Positions 36,369-45,418 of a stretch of DNA of 64,000 bases are shown piece after piece. This stretch comes from AP-15 sp963790875. GTDB taxonomy: Bacteria; Pseudomonadota; Alphaproteobacteria; ATCC43930; CGMCC-115725. The notes beneath the pieces are model-generated. The model worked only from the letters and a program-made list of their open reading frames with translations. It was not told the origin of the DNA and did no database searches. How positions within the stretch are numbered: position 1 is the stretch's first letter; each line of letters opens with the position of its first letter. A program made the position numbers and the translations under genes. Location: assembly GCA_963790875.1 (NCBI GenBank), contig CAWBQT010000003.1, positions 682,001-746,000 on the forward strand. The letters are read 5' to 3'.

Positions 36369-37529
36369 TCAGCGCAGACCGAGGCCGCGGGCAATGATGC
36401 CGCGCAACACCTCGCGGGTGCCGCCCTGGATCGTCAGCTTGGGGGCGATCAGGGTCGTGTAGCGGAGCGCCTCGGCAAAGCGGTCGTCGTTGCTGTCGGG
36501 CTGCGAGTCGCCGATCTGCGGCGCCAAGAGACGCACCTTGTCGGGCAGCGCCTGCTCGAAATTGGTGCCGAGATCCTTGACCACGGCGGCCTCCACGGCG
36601 GGCGTCTTGCCCGCCTGCAGCATGCCGGCGACCGAAAGCGACATGTGGCGCAGCGTGGCGAGATGCGCGACCTGCCGGCCGATGCCTTCGGCGAGCCGCT
36701 CGCTCGGCTCTTCGCCGGCCACCCTGACCAGCTCGACAAGGCTCGCCAGAGTCTCGATCCAGCGGTCGGGACCGCTGCGCTCATAGGCGAGTTCGTCGGT
36801 TGCCTGCTTCCAGGCCATGTCGACTTCGCCGATCAAATGCGAGTCGGGCAGAAACGCGTCGTCGAACACGACCTCGTTGAAATCATGGCCGCCGGTCAGA
36901 TTGATGATCGGGCGGGTCGTGATCCCCGGCGTCTTCATCGCGACCAGAAACTGGGTCAGCCCGTGCCGCCGGTTTTCCTTGGTCGGTGGCGAGGTGCGCA
37001 ACAGCGCGATCATGTAATCGGCTTCGTGCGCGTTGCTGGTCCATATCTTGCGCCCGTTGACGAGCCAGCCGCCGTCGGTCTTCGTTGCGCGGGTCGAGGC
37101 GGCGAACACGTCAGACCCAGAATTGGGCTCACTGAGCCCGATGCAGAAGCATAGTTCGCCGGCCGCGATTTTCGGCAGGATCTGCCGCCGGATCGCTTCC
37201 TGGCCATAGCGCAGGATGACCGGGCCCGACTGCCGGTCCGCGGTCGAATGGGCTCGGGTCGGCGCATGCGCCGCCAGCATCTCCTCGGTCACGACATAGC
37301 GTTCGAGCTGCGAGCGCTCGTGGCCGCCATATTGTTTTGGCCACGTCATGCCGATCCAGCCGCGGGCGCCGACGCGGCGGCTGAATTCGCGTGAAAACCC
37401 GCCCTTGCCGCGCTGCGGCGAAAAGCTGCCGGCTTCGGCTTCCCGGCGCAGGAAGGCGCGCACTTCCAGGCGCAGTTCCTTGGCTTCCGGCGGCAATTCG
37501 ACCGGATCGAAACGAAAGCTCGTGGTCAT
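36369..37529 (-). CDS. acyl-CoA dehydrogenase, large subunit type
   Basis: This FAD flavoprotein (386 aa) oxidises an acyl-CoA to the 2-enoyl-CoA. Landmarks are CFCIGLSEPNSGSDVFA (FAD and substrate contacts), WLVNGRKIWTSNAHEADY, an FNEVVFDDAFLPDSHLIGEVDMAW loop and the C-terminal IQGGTREVLRGIIARGLGL. It lies next to a second, shorter acyl-CoA dehydrogenase, and unlike neighbouring pairs of this kind often form alpha2beta2 heterotetramers (known from steroid and thioester side-chain catabolism). That assembly is inferred here. The spacing to the upstream gene contains a 17-bp triplicate. Confidence 0.92.
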   Translation of the reverse strand: MTTSFRFDPVELPPEAKELRLEVRAFLRREAEAGSFSPQRGKGGFSREFSRRVGARGWIGMTWPKQYGGHERSQLERYVVTEEMLAAHAPTRAHSTADRQSGPVILRYGQEAIRRQILPKIAAGELCFCIGLSEPNSGSDVFAASTRATKTDGGWLVNGRKIWTSNAHEADYMIALLRTSPPTKENRRHGLTQFLVAMKTPGITTRPIINLTGGHDFNEVVFDDAFLPDSHLIGEVDMAWKQATDELAYERSGPDRWIETLASLVELVRVAGEEPSERLAEGIGRQVAHLATLRHMSLSVAGMLQAGKTPAVEAAVVKDLGTNFEQALPDKVRLLAPQIGDSQPDSNDDRFAEALRYTTLIAPKLTIQGGTREVLRGIIARGLGLR

Positions 37530-37547
37530 CGGCGCCTCGCGGGTCCT

Positions 37548-37598
37548 GTATCTTATGAGCCCCGGTATCTTTTGAGCCCCAGTATCTTATGAGCCTTG
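37548..37598. repeat. three tandem 17-bp units
   Basis: Units start at 37548, 37565 and 37582: GTATCTTATGAGCCCCG, GTATCTTTTGAGCCCCA and GTATCTTATGAGCCTTG. The third includes the stop codon of the upstream (minus-strand) dehydrogenase, and the array fills the gap to the next start. Probably replication slippage; a regulatory role is possible but unsupported. Confidence 0.85.
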
Positions 37599-38636
37599 GG
37601 TGACGAAGGGCCAGAGCCGGTCGGCGCCTTCGGCCGCGACCATCCGGCCGAGGCGCATCGCCCATACCGTCTCGTTGCCGAACTCTTCGCGCCAGCTCCA
37701 CAACCGGCGCGTCGCATGGTGCAGGGTGTGCTCATAGGTAAAGCCCATCGCGCCATGCACCTGATGCGCGATCGCCGCGCCGGTGCCGGCGGCTTCGCCG
37801 GCGCGCACCTTGGCGATCGCGATCTCGACGATCCCAGGCTCCGGGCCGGCGCAGGCCTCGGCCGCGAGATCGGCGGCGGCGCTTGCCGCGGCGACTTCGC
37901 CGGCCAAGGTCGCGAGGTTGTGCTGCACCGCCTGGAACTTGGCGATCGGCCGCCCGAACTGCACGCGGTCGAGCGCCCATTGCACCGACTGATCGAGGAT
38001 CTTTTCGAGCGCACCGGCCATCTGCTGCAGCCGCACCGCCGCGCCGAAACGCTGGATAGCGTCCTCGTCGAGCTCGACGGCGCCGACTGCCGCGGGAACT
38101 ACGCCATCGAACGCGACGTCGTCGCGCGGTTCGCCGGCGAGGCTTTTGTCATGACGGATCGGCAGATTGGAAGCCGCGACCAAGGCCACGGCGCGGTCGC
38201 TGCCGCGGCGCGCCAGAACCGCGATATGGCTCGCATTCCTAGCAAAGGGGACGCGCCTCGCGCGGCCGTGGAGGCGATCGGGACCGAACCCGATATTGCC
38301 GTCGGCATGCACCGGCGCGATCGTCATCGGCCCCTCCGGCACGGCGATCCCGGCGCACGCCAGGAGCCAGCCGGCCATCAGCGTCTCCGCGAGCGGCACG
38401 GGTGCGGCAAATCGGCCGGCCGCCCGCAATACCGCAAAGCCGTCGGCCATGGCCGCCCCGGCGCCGCCGAACTCGTCCGGAACCCAGGCGCGCGGCAGCC
38501 CCGATTCATCGAGCGCGTCCCACAAGGCTTTGGGCCAGACACCGCCCTCGGCTTCGTTGACGGTGGCCGGCAAACACAAATCCTGAAAGATCCGCGTCGC
38601 AGTATCGACGATGATGGTGTCGCTATTGTCGCTCAT
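37587..38636 (-). CDS. acyl-CoA dehydrogenase, small/partner subunit type
   Basis: At 349 aa it is shorter than a standard acyl-CoA dehydrogenase and diverged, but keeps the fold: LPRAWVPDEFGGAGAAMADGFAVL, DRVQFGRPIAKFQAVQHNLA and AHQVHGAMGFTYEHTLHHATRRLW. The central beta domain is short (LHGRARRVPFARNASHIAVLAR). Such small members typically pair with a full-length one encoded beside them, here 58 bases downstream. It diverges from the CoA-transferase gene, and 160 bases between them should hold both promoters. Confidence 0.88.
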   Translation of the reverse strand: MSDNSDTIIVDTATRIFQDLCLPATVNEAEGGVWPKALWDALDESGLPRAWVPDEFGGAGAAMADGFAVLRAAGRFAAPVPLAETLMAGWLLACAGIAVPEGPMTIAPVHADGNIGFGPDRLHGRARRVPFARNASHIAVLARRGSDRAVALVAASNLPIRHDKSLAGEPRDDVAFDGVVPAAVGAVELDEDAIQRFGAAVRLQQMAGALEKILDQSVQWALDRVQFGRPIAKFQAVQHNLATLAGEVAAASAAADLAAEACAGPEPGIVEIAIAKVRAGEAAGTGAAIAHQVHGAMGFTYEHTLHHATRRLWSWREEFGNETVWAMRLGRMVAAEGADRLWPFVTQGS

Positions 38637-38796
38637 CTTGGTCCCGGCTGCGGCTCCCTCGAAGCGATCGTAATGCAGGCAATGCTGGACGGGAAGCGCG
38701 CGTCACGCGCGGGAGCAATCCGCGATTGTCCGGTACGGCAGGACGATGCAACCTTCTGACGTCGGGTCTGCACTTGGCGGAAGGCGAGACCGGGTG

Positions 38797-39987
38797 ATGG
38801 ATATGAGCGGCGCTTTGGGCGGGCTTCGCGTCGTCGATCTGACCCGCATCCTCGCCGGGCCGTTCTGCTCGATGCTGCTCGCCGATATGGGCGCCGAGGT
38901 TGTCAAGATCGAAACCCCGAAGAGCGGTGATCCGGTGCGGCGCCAGGGTGCAATCCGCGACGGGCTCAGCTGGTATTTCGCTGCCTTCAACCGCAACAAG
39001 CGCTCGTTGACTTTGAATTTGCGACATCAAGAGGGCCGCGCCGCGCTGACCAGGCTGATCGCGCGGAGCGACGTGCTCGTCGAGAATTTCCGGCCTGGCG
39101 TGATGGCGGCAATGGGGTTCGACCAGCCACGGCTTGCTGCGCTGAACCCGGCGCTCGTCTATTGCGGCCTCAACGGGTTCGGCGCAACGGGGCCATATCG
39201 CGACCGGCCGTCCTTCGACTTCATCGCCCAGGCGATGAGCGGCTTCATGAGCACGACCGGCGAGACGGGCGGGCCGCCGCTGCGCGCCGGCCCGCCGATC
39301 GCCGATCTCGTCGCCGGCCTCTATGCGGCACTCGGCATCTGCGCGGCGTTGCTGCGCCGTGGCCGCACCGGGCGGGGCGAGGTCGTCGGCGCCAGCTTGA
39401 ACAATTCGACGATATCGATGCTCGGTTTTCTGGCGGCAAATTATTTCGCGACCGGCGAACCGCCGGCGCGCAGCGGCAACGACCATGCGATCGTCTCGCC
39501 CTACGGGATGTTCCGCACCGGGGACGGCGAGATTGCGATCGCCCCCAGCCAAGAGCAATCCTATCAGCGGCTGATCGACGCGCTCGGAATGCCCGAATTG
39601 CGCGACGACCCGCGGTTCCGCAGCAACGATCTGCGCGTCGCCAACCGCGCGGCGATGAACGCCGCGATCGAGGCGCGGCTCTTGACCGCCAACAGCGATC
39701 ATTGGATCGAGAAGCTGAATGCCGCCGGCGTGCCGTGCGACCGGGTCAAGACCCTGCCCGAGGTCTTCGCCGACCCGCAGACGATCGACCAGGAGATGGT
39801 GATTACCGCCGAGCATCCGGGCCACGGCGCTGTCAGGATGCTGGGCTTCCCGCTGAAATTTGCCGAAGCGCCGTGCCGGCTGCGCCGCCCCGCGCCCGAT
39901 CTCGGCGCCGACACCGACGCGGTCCTGCAAGAGCTCGGCTATACGGCCGCAGAGATCGCCCGGTTGCGCGTAGCCGGCGCCGTCTGA
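38797..39987 (+). CDS. class III (CaiB/BaiF) CoA-transferase
   Basis: The 396-aa enzyme moves CoA between carboxylic acids through an aspartyl-CoA thioester. The N terminus LGGLRVVDLTRILAGPFCSMLLADMGAEVVKIE is typical. The nucleophilic Asp is in PSFDFIAQAMSGFMSTTG, and GPYRDRPSFD precedes it. The C-terminal part RRPAPDLGADTDAVLQELGYTAAEIARLR is the usual ending. Start ATG 38797 (MDMSGALGG) is preferred over ATG 38746. It is divergently placed from the acyl-CoA dehydrogenase pair and probably activates the same acid. A copy of its last codons recurs at 42415-42465. Confidence 0.93.
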   Translation: MDMSGALGGLRVVDLTRILAGPFCSMLLADMGAEVVKIETPKSGDPVRRQGAIRDGLSWYFAAFNRNKRSLTLNLRHQEGRAALTRLIARSDVLVENFRPGVMAAMGFDQPRLAALNPALVYCGLNGFGATGPYRDRPSFDFIAQAMSGFMSTTGETGGPPLRAGPPIADLVAGLYAALGICAALLRRGRTGRGEVVGASLNNSTISMLGFLAANYFATGEPPARSGNDHAIVSPYGMFRTGDGEIAIAPSQEQSYQRLIDALGMPELRDDPRFRSNDLRVANRAAMNAAIEARLLTANSDHWIEKLNAAGVPCDRVKTLPEVFADPQTIDQEMVITAEHPGHGAVRMLGFPLKFAEAPCRLRRPAPDLGADTDAVLQELGYTAAEIARLRVAGAV

Positions 39988-40025
39988 GCCAGCCCAACTT
40001 CGCCGATTGGCGGGGTACCGTCCCG

Positions 40026-40421
40026 CTATCGCAGTGCCGGCGCGATGTCGGTGTGAGCGAAGTCGGTGCCTTTGAACAGCAGCGGCTCGCCGGCCGCGCG
40101 CGCCAGCGCATAGGCGAAGCAATCGCCGAAATTGAGCCGGGCCGGATGCCCGCTGCCGCGACCGAAATCGCGATAGGCGTCGCGCGCGATGCGCGCCTGC
40201 ACCTCGGTGACCGGTTCGATAACGAGACCGGCCTCCTGCACCAGATCGTCGAAGCGACGACTGGCGATCGGGTCGCGGCTGCCGTCTATGACGATCGCCG
40301 CTTCGAGCCAGTTGGCAACCGAGATGCGTCGGTTCGCGGCACCTTCGATCGCGGCGGCGCAAGCGGCTGCCTCCGGCTCGGCGCGAAGGATGGCGATCAG
40401 CGCCGAAGTGTCGACGATCAC
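40026..40421 (-). CDS. vapC: VapC-type PIN-domain toxin
   Basis: This is a 131-aa PIN ribonuclease of a type II toxin-antitoxin pair. The acidic catalytic residues are placed as expected: MIVDTSALIAIL (Asp4), NWLEAAIVID (Glu), LNFGDCFAYALAR (Asp) and LLFKGTDFAHTDI (Asp). VapC toxins cleave tRNA or rRNA when the antitoxin is degraded. The gene overlaps vapB by 4 bases. It lies just left of the direct repeat that bounds the defence-gene region. Confidence 0.94.
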   Translation of the reverse strand: MIVDTSALIAILRAEPEAAACAAAIEGAANRRISVANWLEAAIVIDGSRDPIASRRFDDLVQEAGLVIEPVTEVQARIARDAYRDFGRGSGHPARLNFGDCFAYALARAAGEPLLFKGTDFAHTDIAPALR

Positions 40422-40672
40422 CGCGGCAACCCGCGTTCGTCATACAGCAAGTCACCATGCTCGGCCGATCGGTAGGGCTCCTCGAGCCTCCCTGCACAGT
40501 CCCTGCCGATCGCCAGCAACCGGTCAGCAAGGCCTGCCGACTGCGCCATTCGCAGGCGCTCGAGGCGCTCGCGAACTGCCTCGGTAACGGCAGCGGTCAT
40601 GCTTTCGCCGGTGAGGGCTGCCAATGCCCGTATCAGCCGGTGCGTCTCTTCGTTCTTGATGTTCAGGCTCAT
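40418..40672 (-). CDS. vapB: VapB-type antitoxin
   Basis: The 84-aa protein begins MSLNIKNEETHRLIRALAALTGESMTAAVTEAVRERLERL, a ribbon-helix-helix-like DNA-binding N terminus of the Rv0623/VapB (PSK operon) type. Its C-terminal segment should bind VapC. It is read first in the pair, and VapB-VapC complexes normally repress their own promoter. AT-rich sequence with TAGAAT and TATTAT just upstream of the start (about 40673-40695) is a plausible promoter/operator. Confidence 0.92.
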   Translation of the reverse strand: MSLNIKNEETHRLIRALAALTGESMTAAVTEAVRERLERLRMAQSAGLADRLLAIGRDCAGRLEEPYRSAEHGDLLYDERGLPR

Positions 40673-40745
40673 GATAATACCATTCTACCACTTTCAGGAG
40701 CCTATCTACCCCAAGTGATGAAGCGGCGCAACGCCGGGTCCAGGA

Positions 40746-41518
40746 TTATCTTTTTGACCGCTCAGCCCGTCGCGCGCGTTGCCGATACCAGTCGAGGATC
40801 TCGGCCCCGTTCCAGTGCAGGACGCCGGCATAGCGGCCGATATGATCGTAGACGGCTTCGAGATATTTGATGCGGTGCGGCTGGCCGCTGACATAGGGGT
40901 GGATCGCGATCGCCATGATCTTCGCGCGCCCGGCTCCTTCCTGGTAGAGCCGCTCGAAGCTGTCGATAACGCGGGTCGTGAAATATGACGATTCGTGGTG
41001 CTGCACGAGCATGAGCGGGATGTCGTTCAATTCGACCCGAATAGGGTAGCGTGACGAGCGGTCCGTGCTTGGTGCGGATTTCGGTCGGCTCGTCGTCATA
41101 AACCCAGTCGCCGATGTATTCGACCCCGGCCGCGGCGAGCAATTCGGGCGTTTCCAAAGTTTCGGTCAGGCCCGGGCCGAGCCAGCCCCGAGGCCGCGTC
41201 CCGGCAAAGCGTTCGAGCGTGTCGAGGGATTTGGCGATCATCTTTCTCTGGTCGTCGACCTTATGAATCGGCATCTGCTCCCAGGCATGACCCATGATTT
41301 CCCAGCCGGCCTCGCGCGCCGCCTCGGCGACGCGCGGATAGGCTTTGCAGACCCGCGCGTTGATCGACAGGGTCGGCCGGATGCGAGACCCGCCGGAACA
41401 GATCGAAGAAGCGCCAGACGCCGACCCGCATGCCGTATTCGTGCCAAGTCCAATTCGGCACGTCGGGCAGCAACGCCTCTCCGGTTGGGGCCGGCAGGAC
41501 CTGCCGCGCCATCGGCCG
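40746..41518 (-). pseudogene. polysaccharide deacetylase pseudogene, 5'-truncated copy
   Basis: This is a decayed duplicate of the intact gene at 54184-55062. Compared with that copy it lacks the first 40 codons and has one extra base near 41038 (GACCCG for GACCG) and another near 41383. The frame is therefore broken twice. The last part is still readable (VELNDIPLMLVQHHESSYFTTRVIDSFERLY to a stop at 40746). Point differences are about 6% in the first third and fewer later. Sequence beyond 41518 is unrelated to the intact gene. No function is expected. Confidence 0.88.
40784..41518. repeat. left direct repeat (735 bp) bounding the defence region
   Basis: This pairs with 54210-54942 in the same orientation. 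The two align end to end with two single-base insertions in this copy. The segment between them (41519-54209) holds the antiphage-type genes. Confidence 0.9.
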
Positions 41519-42596
41519 CGCCGGTTGCTGGAGCTCCCGATGGCGAAATGCCCCCGCATCGTACGGGAGGCACAAAGAGATCAGGACGAAGCTGTTGATT
41601 TTCCGTGACTTCGGATTCGCAAAACAGCGGATGGCGGGATGGGTCGGGCGGCTCGGCAATAGCTTCCATCATACGCGACCTTCCAGACTGCAAGCGGGCT
41701 TGGCATCTATCAATTGTTCATGGTTCGTGCTAAATCAAGAGCCGGCCGGTTTGCGCGAAGGAGCAGACGGCTCCCGGGCCGAGCTCATCAGGCGCCTCCT
41801 ACTTCACTCCTGCCAAAAGGGGTCCCATCGCAACCCGCCATTACAGGCTACTCGGTGTTGGCTCCAGCGCGCGCAAGGACAGCTGCGTAACGCCGCGCGA
41901 CGATCGCCTGGATGATTTGAGGGATCTACGGCCCCGGGGCCGCCTGGCTCAACGTTCACACCGATTATCCCCGGGCGAAAACCGCAGTCCGCCGCTTTTC
42001 CGATCCGCAAAATGACCGTGAACCCTCGACCCACAAGGGTCGACCGTGCGGATACCGTTGCGCTCTATGCACACCGACAAGTCGGGCTTTGCGGCGCTCG
42101 CCAGCTTGCATGATGCGTTGTCGGGCTGCGCCTTCTCGAACTCGAATTCGACTGGATTGAAGCTACGTGGATTGACGGTAACATGGCGGCCCCACTCGGC
42201 GGGGTCATCGCAATGGCTAATGATTTCAACGATGTTGTTTATTGGAAGACTTGCGTTCAGCATCAACTGGTCTTCGTGACCCACGATGTGGACTATCATT
42301 TCATGGATGTAGATATTGTAAGTGCTAACCGTAGGCTCGGCGCGGGTACGCCTTCGACGAACTCGGGCAGGTAAGGAAACCCACGCCAATGTTTACGGCG
42401 GTAAGGCATGGGCCCGGCTTATCCGGCCGGGGCGATCACCCGATTGCGCGAAGTCGGCGCCGTCTTACCTAGCCTTGACCTAGCCTGACCTGAGTTCGCC
42501 GATTGGACCCCGTGCTCGCGGCCTGAAAGAGTTGCTGATAACCTCGCCAGTGTGCCGGAGCACGAGCTGCGCTCTGTCGAGAAACGGGGATGGCGG
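41519..42596. other. non-coding stretch left of the DUF499 gene
   Basis: About 1.1 kb with no gene I can support. A 146-codon minus-strand frame (41949-42389) contains protein-like text (NPVEFEFEKAQPDNASC), and short plus-strand frames cover the same bases. None matches a family I know, so this may be degraded coding DNA. The composition is less GC-rich than average. Near the right end (42415-42465) lies a relic of a CoA-transferase 3' end. The promoter of the DUF499 operon should be in the last 90 bases. Confidence 0.45.
42415..42465 (+). pseudogene. relic of a CaiB/BaiF CoA-transferase 3' end
   Basis: The bases read AYPAGAITRLREVGAV, matching the end of the CoA-transferase at 38797-39987 (GYTAAEIARLRVAGAV), with about 80% base identity over 50 positions (39936-39985). 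A second common block, TTCGCCGATTGG, follows at 39999-40010 and 42495-42506. It indicates a duplicated or recombined segment. Confidence 0.6.
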
Positions 42597-43753
42597 ATGC
42601 CACAATTGGAGGCTTTAGCATCAATTTCGCTGCCGCAACTCTGCCGGCCGAGGCCGACCGTGTTCGAACACGCGCGGGCGGATACGGTGGCGAACATCGC
42701 GGATTTCAACGCCGGAAGGATCGAGGGCGGCGCTTTTTTTGCCGAGAACCATCTCACCGAAGGGATGCGGGTCCTGTTCCGCCAAGTGTTCGAGCGGCTT
42801 TCGGGGCGCAGCGACCAGGGCGTCTTCCGCCTCAAACAAGCGATGGGTGGGGGCAAGACGCACAATTTGATCGCGTTGGGCCTGCTGGCGAAGGAACCCT
42901 CGCTCCGGCGGCGCATCTTGACGGATTGCGGTGTCGACCCCGGCGGCGGGAAAATCGCGGTCGCGGCGTTCGATGGGCGAGAGACGGACACGCGAGAGTT
43001 TCTATGGATTCATATTCTGAGGCTGCTCAATCTTCATCAACTTTGGGAGGGCCCCGCTAACGAGCCGCCAGGCGCGTCGAGCTGGGCACGTCTGATCGGC
43101 GATCAGCCCACGCTGATCATGCTCGACGAAATGCCGCCCTTCTTCGTCGCCCTCGGCGCGCGCGCCGCAGGCCCAGGGACAACGCAGGCCGATTTGTTGT
43201 CGATCGCGCTTGCAAATCTCATGGCCGCGATCATGACCAACCGGCTGTCGCGCTGCTGCCTCGTGGTTTCCGATCTCGCGGGCGCGTGGGCGCAAGGCAG
43301 CGCCCATATCCAGCAGGCCATTGACAACGCCACGAGCGAGACCAACCGAACCGCGATGGACATCACACCGGTGCGGATGGACGGGTTAGAGCTGTACGGG
43401 ATCCTTCGAGCGCAGCTGTTCGAGGCTGTTCCGGATGCCGACGCAATCGGTCCCGTGTCGCATGCCTATGCGGAGGCCTACAAAACGGCCGTGCAGCAAG
43501 CCGCGATACCTCCGTTGTTCGAAGGTTGGGCGGCGCAAATCGCCGATACCTACCCGTTCCATCCCGGCATGCAGGATCTGTTCGCCCGGTTTCGCGAAAA
43601 TCCCGGGTTTCAGCAGACCCGGGAGACGCTGCGGCTGGCACGCCGTATGGTCGCAGCCGTTTGGGAAGACACGACGCGGTCGCATCTGCTGATCCACCCG
43701 CACGACATCGATTTCAACGATGCCGATGTCGGCACGATGCTCGACCGGATTAA
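42597..43753 (+). pseudogene. DUF499 ATPase of the antiphage array, N-terminal part (IS-disrupted)
   Basis: This is the first third of a DUF499 P-loop ATPase, the family that includes BREX BrxC/PglY. FRLKQAMGGGKTHNLIALG is Walker A (about residue 80), PTLIMLDEM is Walker B, and LSRCCLVVSDLAGAW follows. The reading frame runs into an IS701-type element after TMLDRIN and ends in unrelated sequence at 43919. Removing the element and one TTAA copy joins it in frame to 45419-47417, giving about 1,050 aa, normal for the family. ATG 42597 follows GGGGA; GTG 42552 is an alternative. As sequenced the protein is truncated and presumably inactive. Confidence 0.85.
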
Positions 43754-45414
43754 TTTGAAAAAGTCACATTCGGCTGGGCCGCTTGTGCGAAGAAGATTCG
43801 GCGCTCTGACGGGCGCGAGCCGGCTGGAGTTTGGGCGAGGGCGAACTGCGGAGCGGCACGGAGCGTTGTGGTTGACAAGACGGCTGTTTGGATATGGCCT
43901 TGGCGACGACAAGAGGTAAGGAAGTGAGGCGGCGCGATGCAAACAGCGGGTCGTCATGTCTCTGTATTTGTGAAGGATAGTTTCCGGATCACTGGTGGAG
44001 CGGATCGCCGGAGCCTTTGGGGCTTTTGCCGAACGGTACCGGCGTTTCTTTGCCACTCGGGCCCGCGACAATTCGGCGGTGGCGGAACGCTACCTGCAAG
44101 GTCTGGCGCAGGCCAGCGAGTGTACGTTTGAAGGGATGGGGGCGGTGGTCGAGGCGGCGTGCCCGCAACGCTTTCAGCATTTCATCAGCAACTCGCCGTG
44201 GGACCACGAAGCGGTGCTGGCGCAGCTCTCCTGCGACGCAGACAGGCTGGTCGGCGGCAAGCCGGAAAGTTGTCTGATCATCGACGAAACCAGCTTCCTC
44301 AAAAAGGGCGAGCGTTCGGTTGGGGTTGCCCGTCAGTGGTCGGGGCGGCTGGGCAAGGTCGACAACTGTCAGGTGGCGGTATTCGCCGTCTTGTCGGATG
44401 GGCAACAGAATGTGCCGATCGATATGCGGCTGTATCTGCCTCGCCAGTGGGTCGAGGATGAGGCGCGGTGCGCGCGGGCCGGGGTTCCGCCGGCCGCGCG
44501 GCAACTGAGGTCGAAGAGCGAGCAGGCCCTGGATCTGGTGCGGACAGCGCGGGCTCGCGGGGTGCGTTTCCAGTGGGTCGGCGTCGATGCCGGTTATGGC
44601 AAGGAACCGGCCTTTCTGCGCGCGCTGGATGATGCCGCGGAGGGGTTTGTTACCGATGTGCCGCGCACGCAATCGGTGTGGACGCAACGGCCCGAGATTG
44701 GCTTGCCGACCCGACGGCCAGGACAGGGGCGGCCGGCGACGAAACGGCAGGCCTCGTCGCATGCCGACACGGCGGAGCAGGTGGCACAAAGCTTTCGCGC
44801 CGAAGATTGGCAACGCTTGACGTTGCGCGACAGTACCAGGGGTCCGTTGCGGGTGGATATCGCCTGTCGGCGGATCTGGGTGTGGGACGGCGAGGAAGCC
44901 AACCCGCGGTCCTGGCACCTGATCGTGCGCCGCGAGGTGGGATCGCCCGGCACGATCAAATACACTCTGAGCAACGCCCCGGCCGATACGCCGGTTTTGC
45001 GCCTGGCCCAGATGCAAGGGCAGCGCTATTGGGTCGAGCGGGTCTTTGAGGACGCCAAGAGCGAGTGCGGTCTGGCCGACTATCAGGTACTCGGCTGGCG
45101 GGCGTGGCACCACCATGTGACCATGGTCCTGTTGGCGATGCTGTTTATCGCCGAGCGCCGCGCCGCGCATCATGCGGAAATCGATCTGCTGACGTCGCGC
45201 GACATTGTTGAGATCCTCAGCGAGATCCTGCCGCGCAAAGCCGAAGGCCGCGATGCCTTGGTGCGCCGTATCAACCAGCGACACGAACGACGACGCGGGG
45301 CGATCCGATCGCGATACCGCGATCAACCGCGTATCGCGACCCCTTCCGCGCATCAGCCTGCAAAGATGTAAATCCTAAATAAACTACAGATATACTGTGT
45401 GTGACTCTGTCAAA
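43754..45414 (+). mobile_element. IS701-family insertion sequence, 1661 bp
   Basis: Both ends can be read. The left end TTTGAAAAAGTCACA and the reverse complement of the right end TTTGACAGAGTCACA match at 13 of 15 positions. The element is flanked by TTAA at 43750-43753 and 45415-45418, agreeing with the YTAR-type 4-base target duplication of the IS701 family. It contains one transposase gene and interrupts the DUF499 gene. The clean duplication suggests a fairly recent insertion. Confidence 0.9.
43995..45371 (+). CDS. IS701-family transposase
   Basis: The 458-aa DDE transposase has SCLIIDETSFLKKGERSVGVARQW (first Asp), WVGVDAGYGKEPAFL (second Asp) and YWVERVFEDAKSECGLADYQVLGW (Glu, YREK-like region), the pattern of IS701-type enzymes. 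The frame is intact and fills the element. The start appears to be GTG 43995 (VERIAGAFGAFAERY). Confidence 0.92.
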   Translation: MERIAGAFGAFAERYRRFFATRARDNSAVAERYLQGLAQASECTFEGMGAVVEAACPQRFQHFISNSPWDHEAVLAQLSCDADRLVGGKPESCLIIDETSFLKKGERSVGVARQWSGRLGKVDNCQVAVFAVLSDGQQNVPIDMRLYLPRQWVEDEARCARAGVPPAARQLRSKSEQALDLVRTARARGVRFQWVGVDAGYGKEPAFLRALDDAAEGFVTDVPRTQSVWTQRPEIGLPTRRPGQGRPATKRQASSHADTAEQVAQSFRAEDWQRLTLRDSTRGPLRVDIACRRIWVWDGEEANPRSWHLIVRREVGSPGTIKYTLSNAPADTPVLRLAQMQGQRYWVERVFEDAKSECGLADYQVLGWRAWHHHVTMVLLAMLFIAERRAAHHAEIDLLTSRDIVEILSEILPRKAEGRDALVRRINQRHERRRGAIRSRYRDQPRIATPSAHQPAKM

Positions 45415-45418
45415 TTAA

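Noticed and set aside
35125..36462. 445-codon plus-strand frame
   Set aside because: It is antisense to the ADP-forming acyl-CoA synthetase, which has full domain support.
38623..40530. 635-codon minus-strand frame
   Set aside because: It spans and is antisense to the CoA-transferase and also overlaps vapBC in another frame; no family text.
41949..42389. 146-codon minus-strand frame in the defence-region flank
   Set aside because: Some segments look protein-like, but no family is recognised, competing frames exist on the other strand and no ribosome-binding site is clear. Mentioned only in the region entry.
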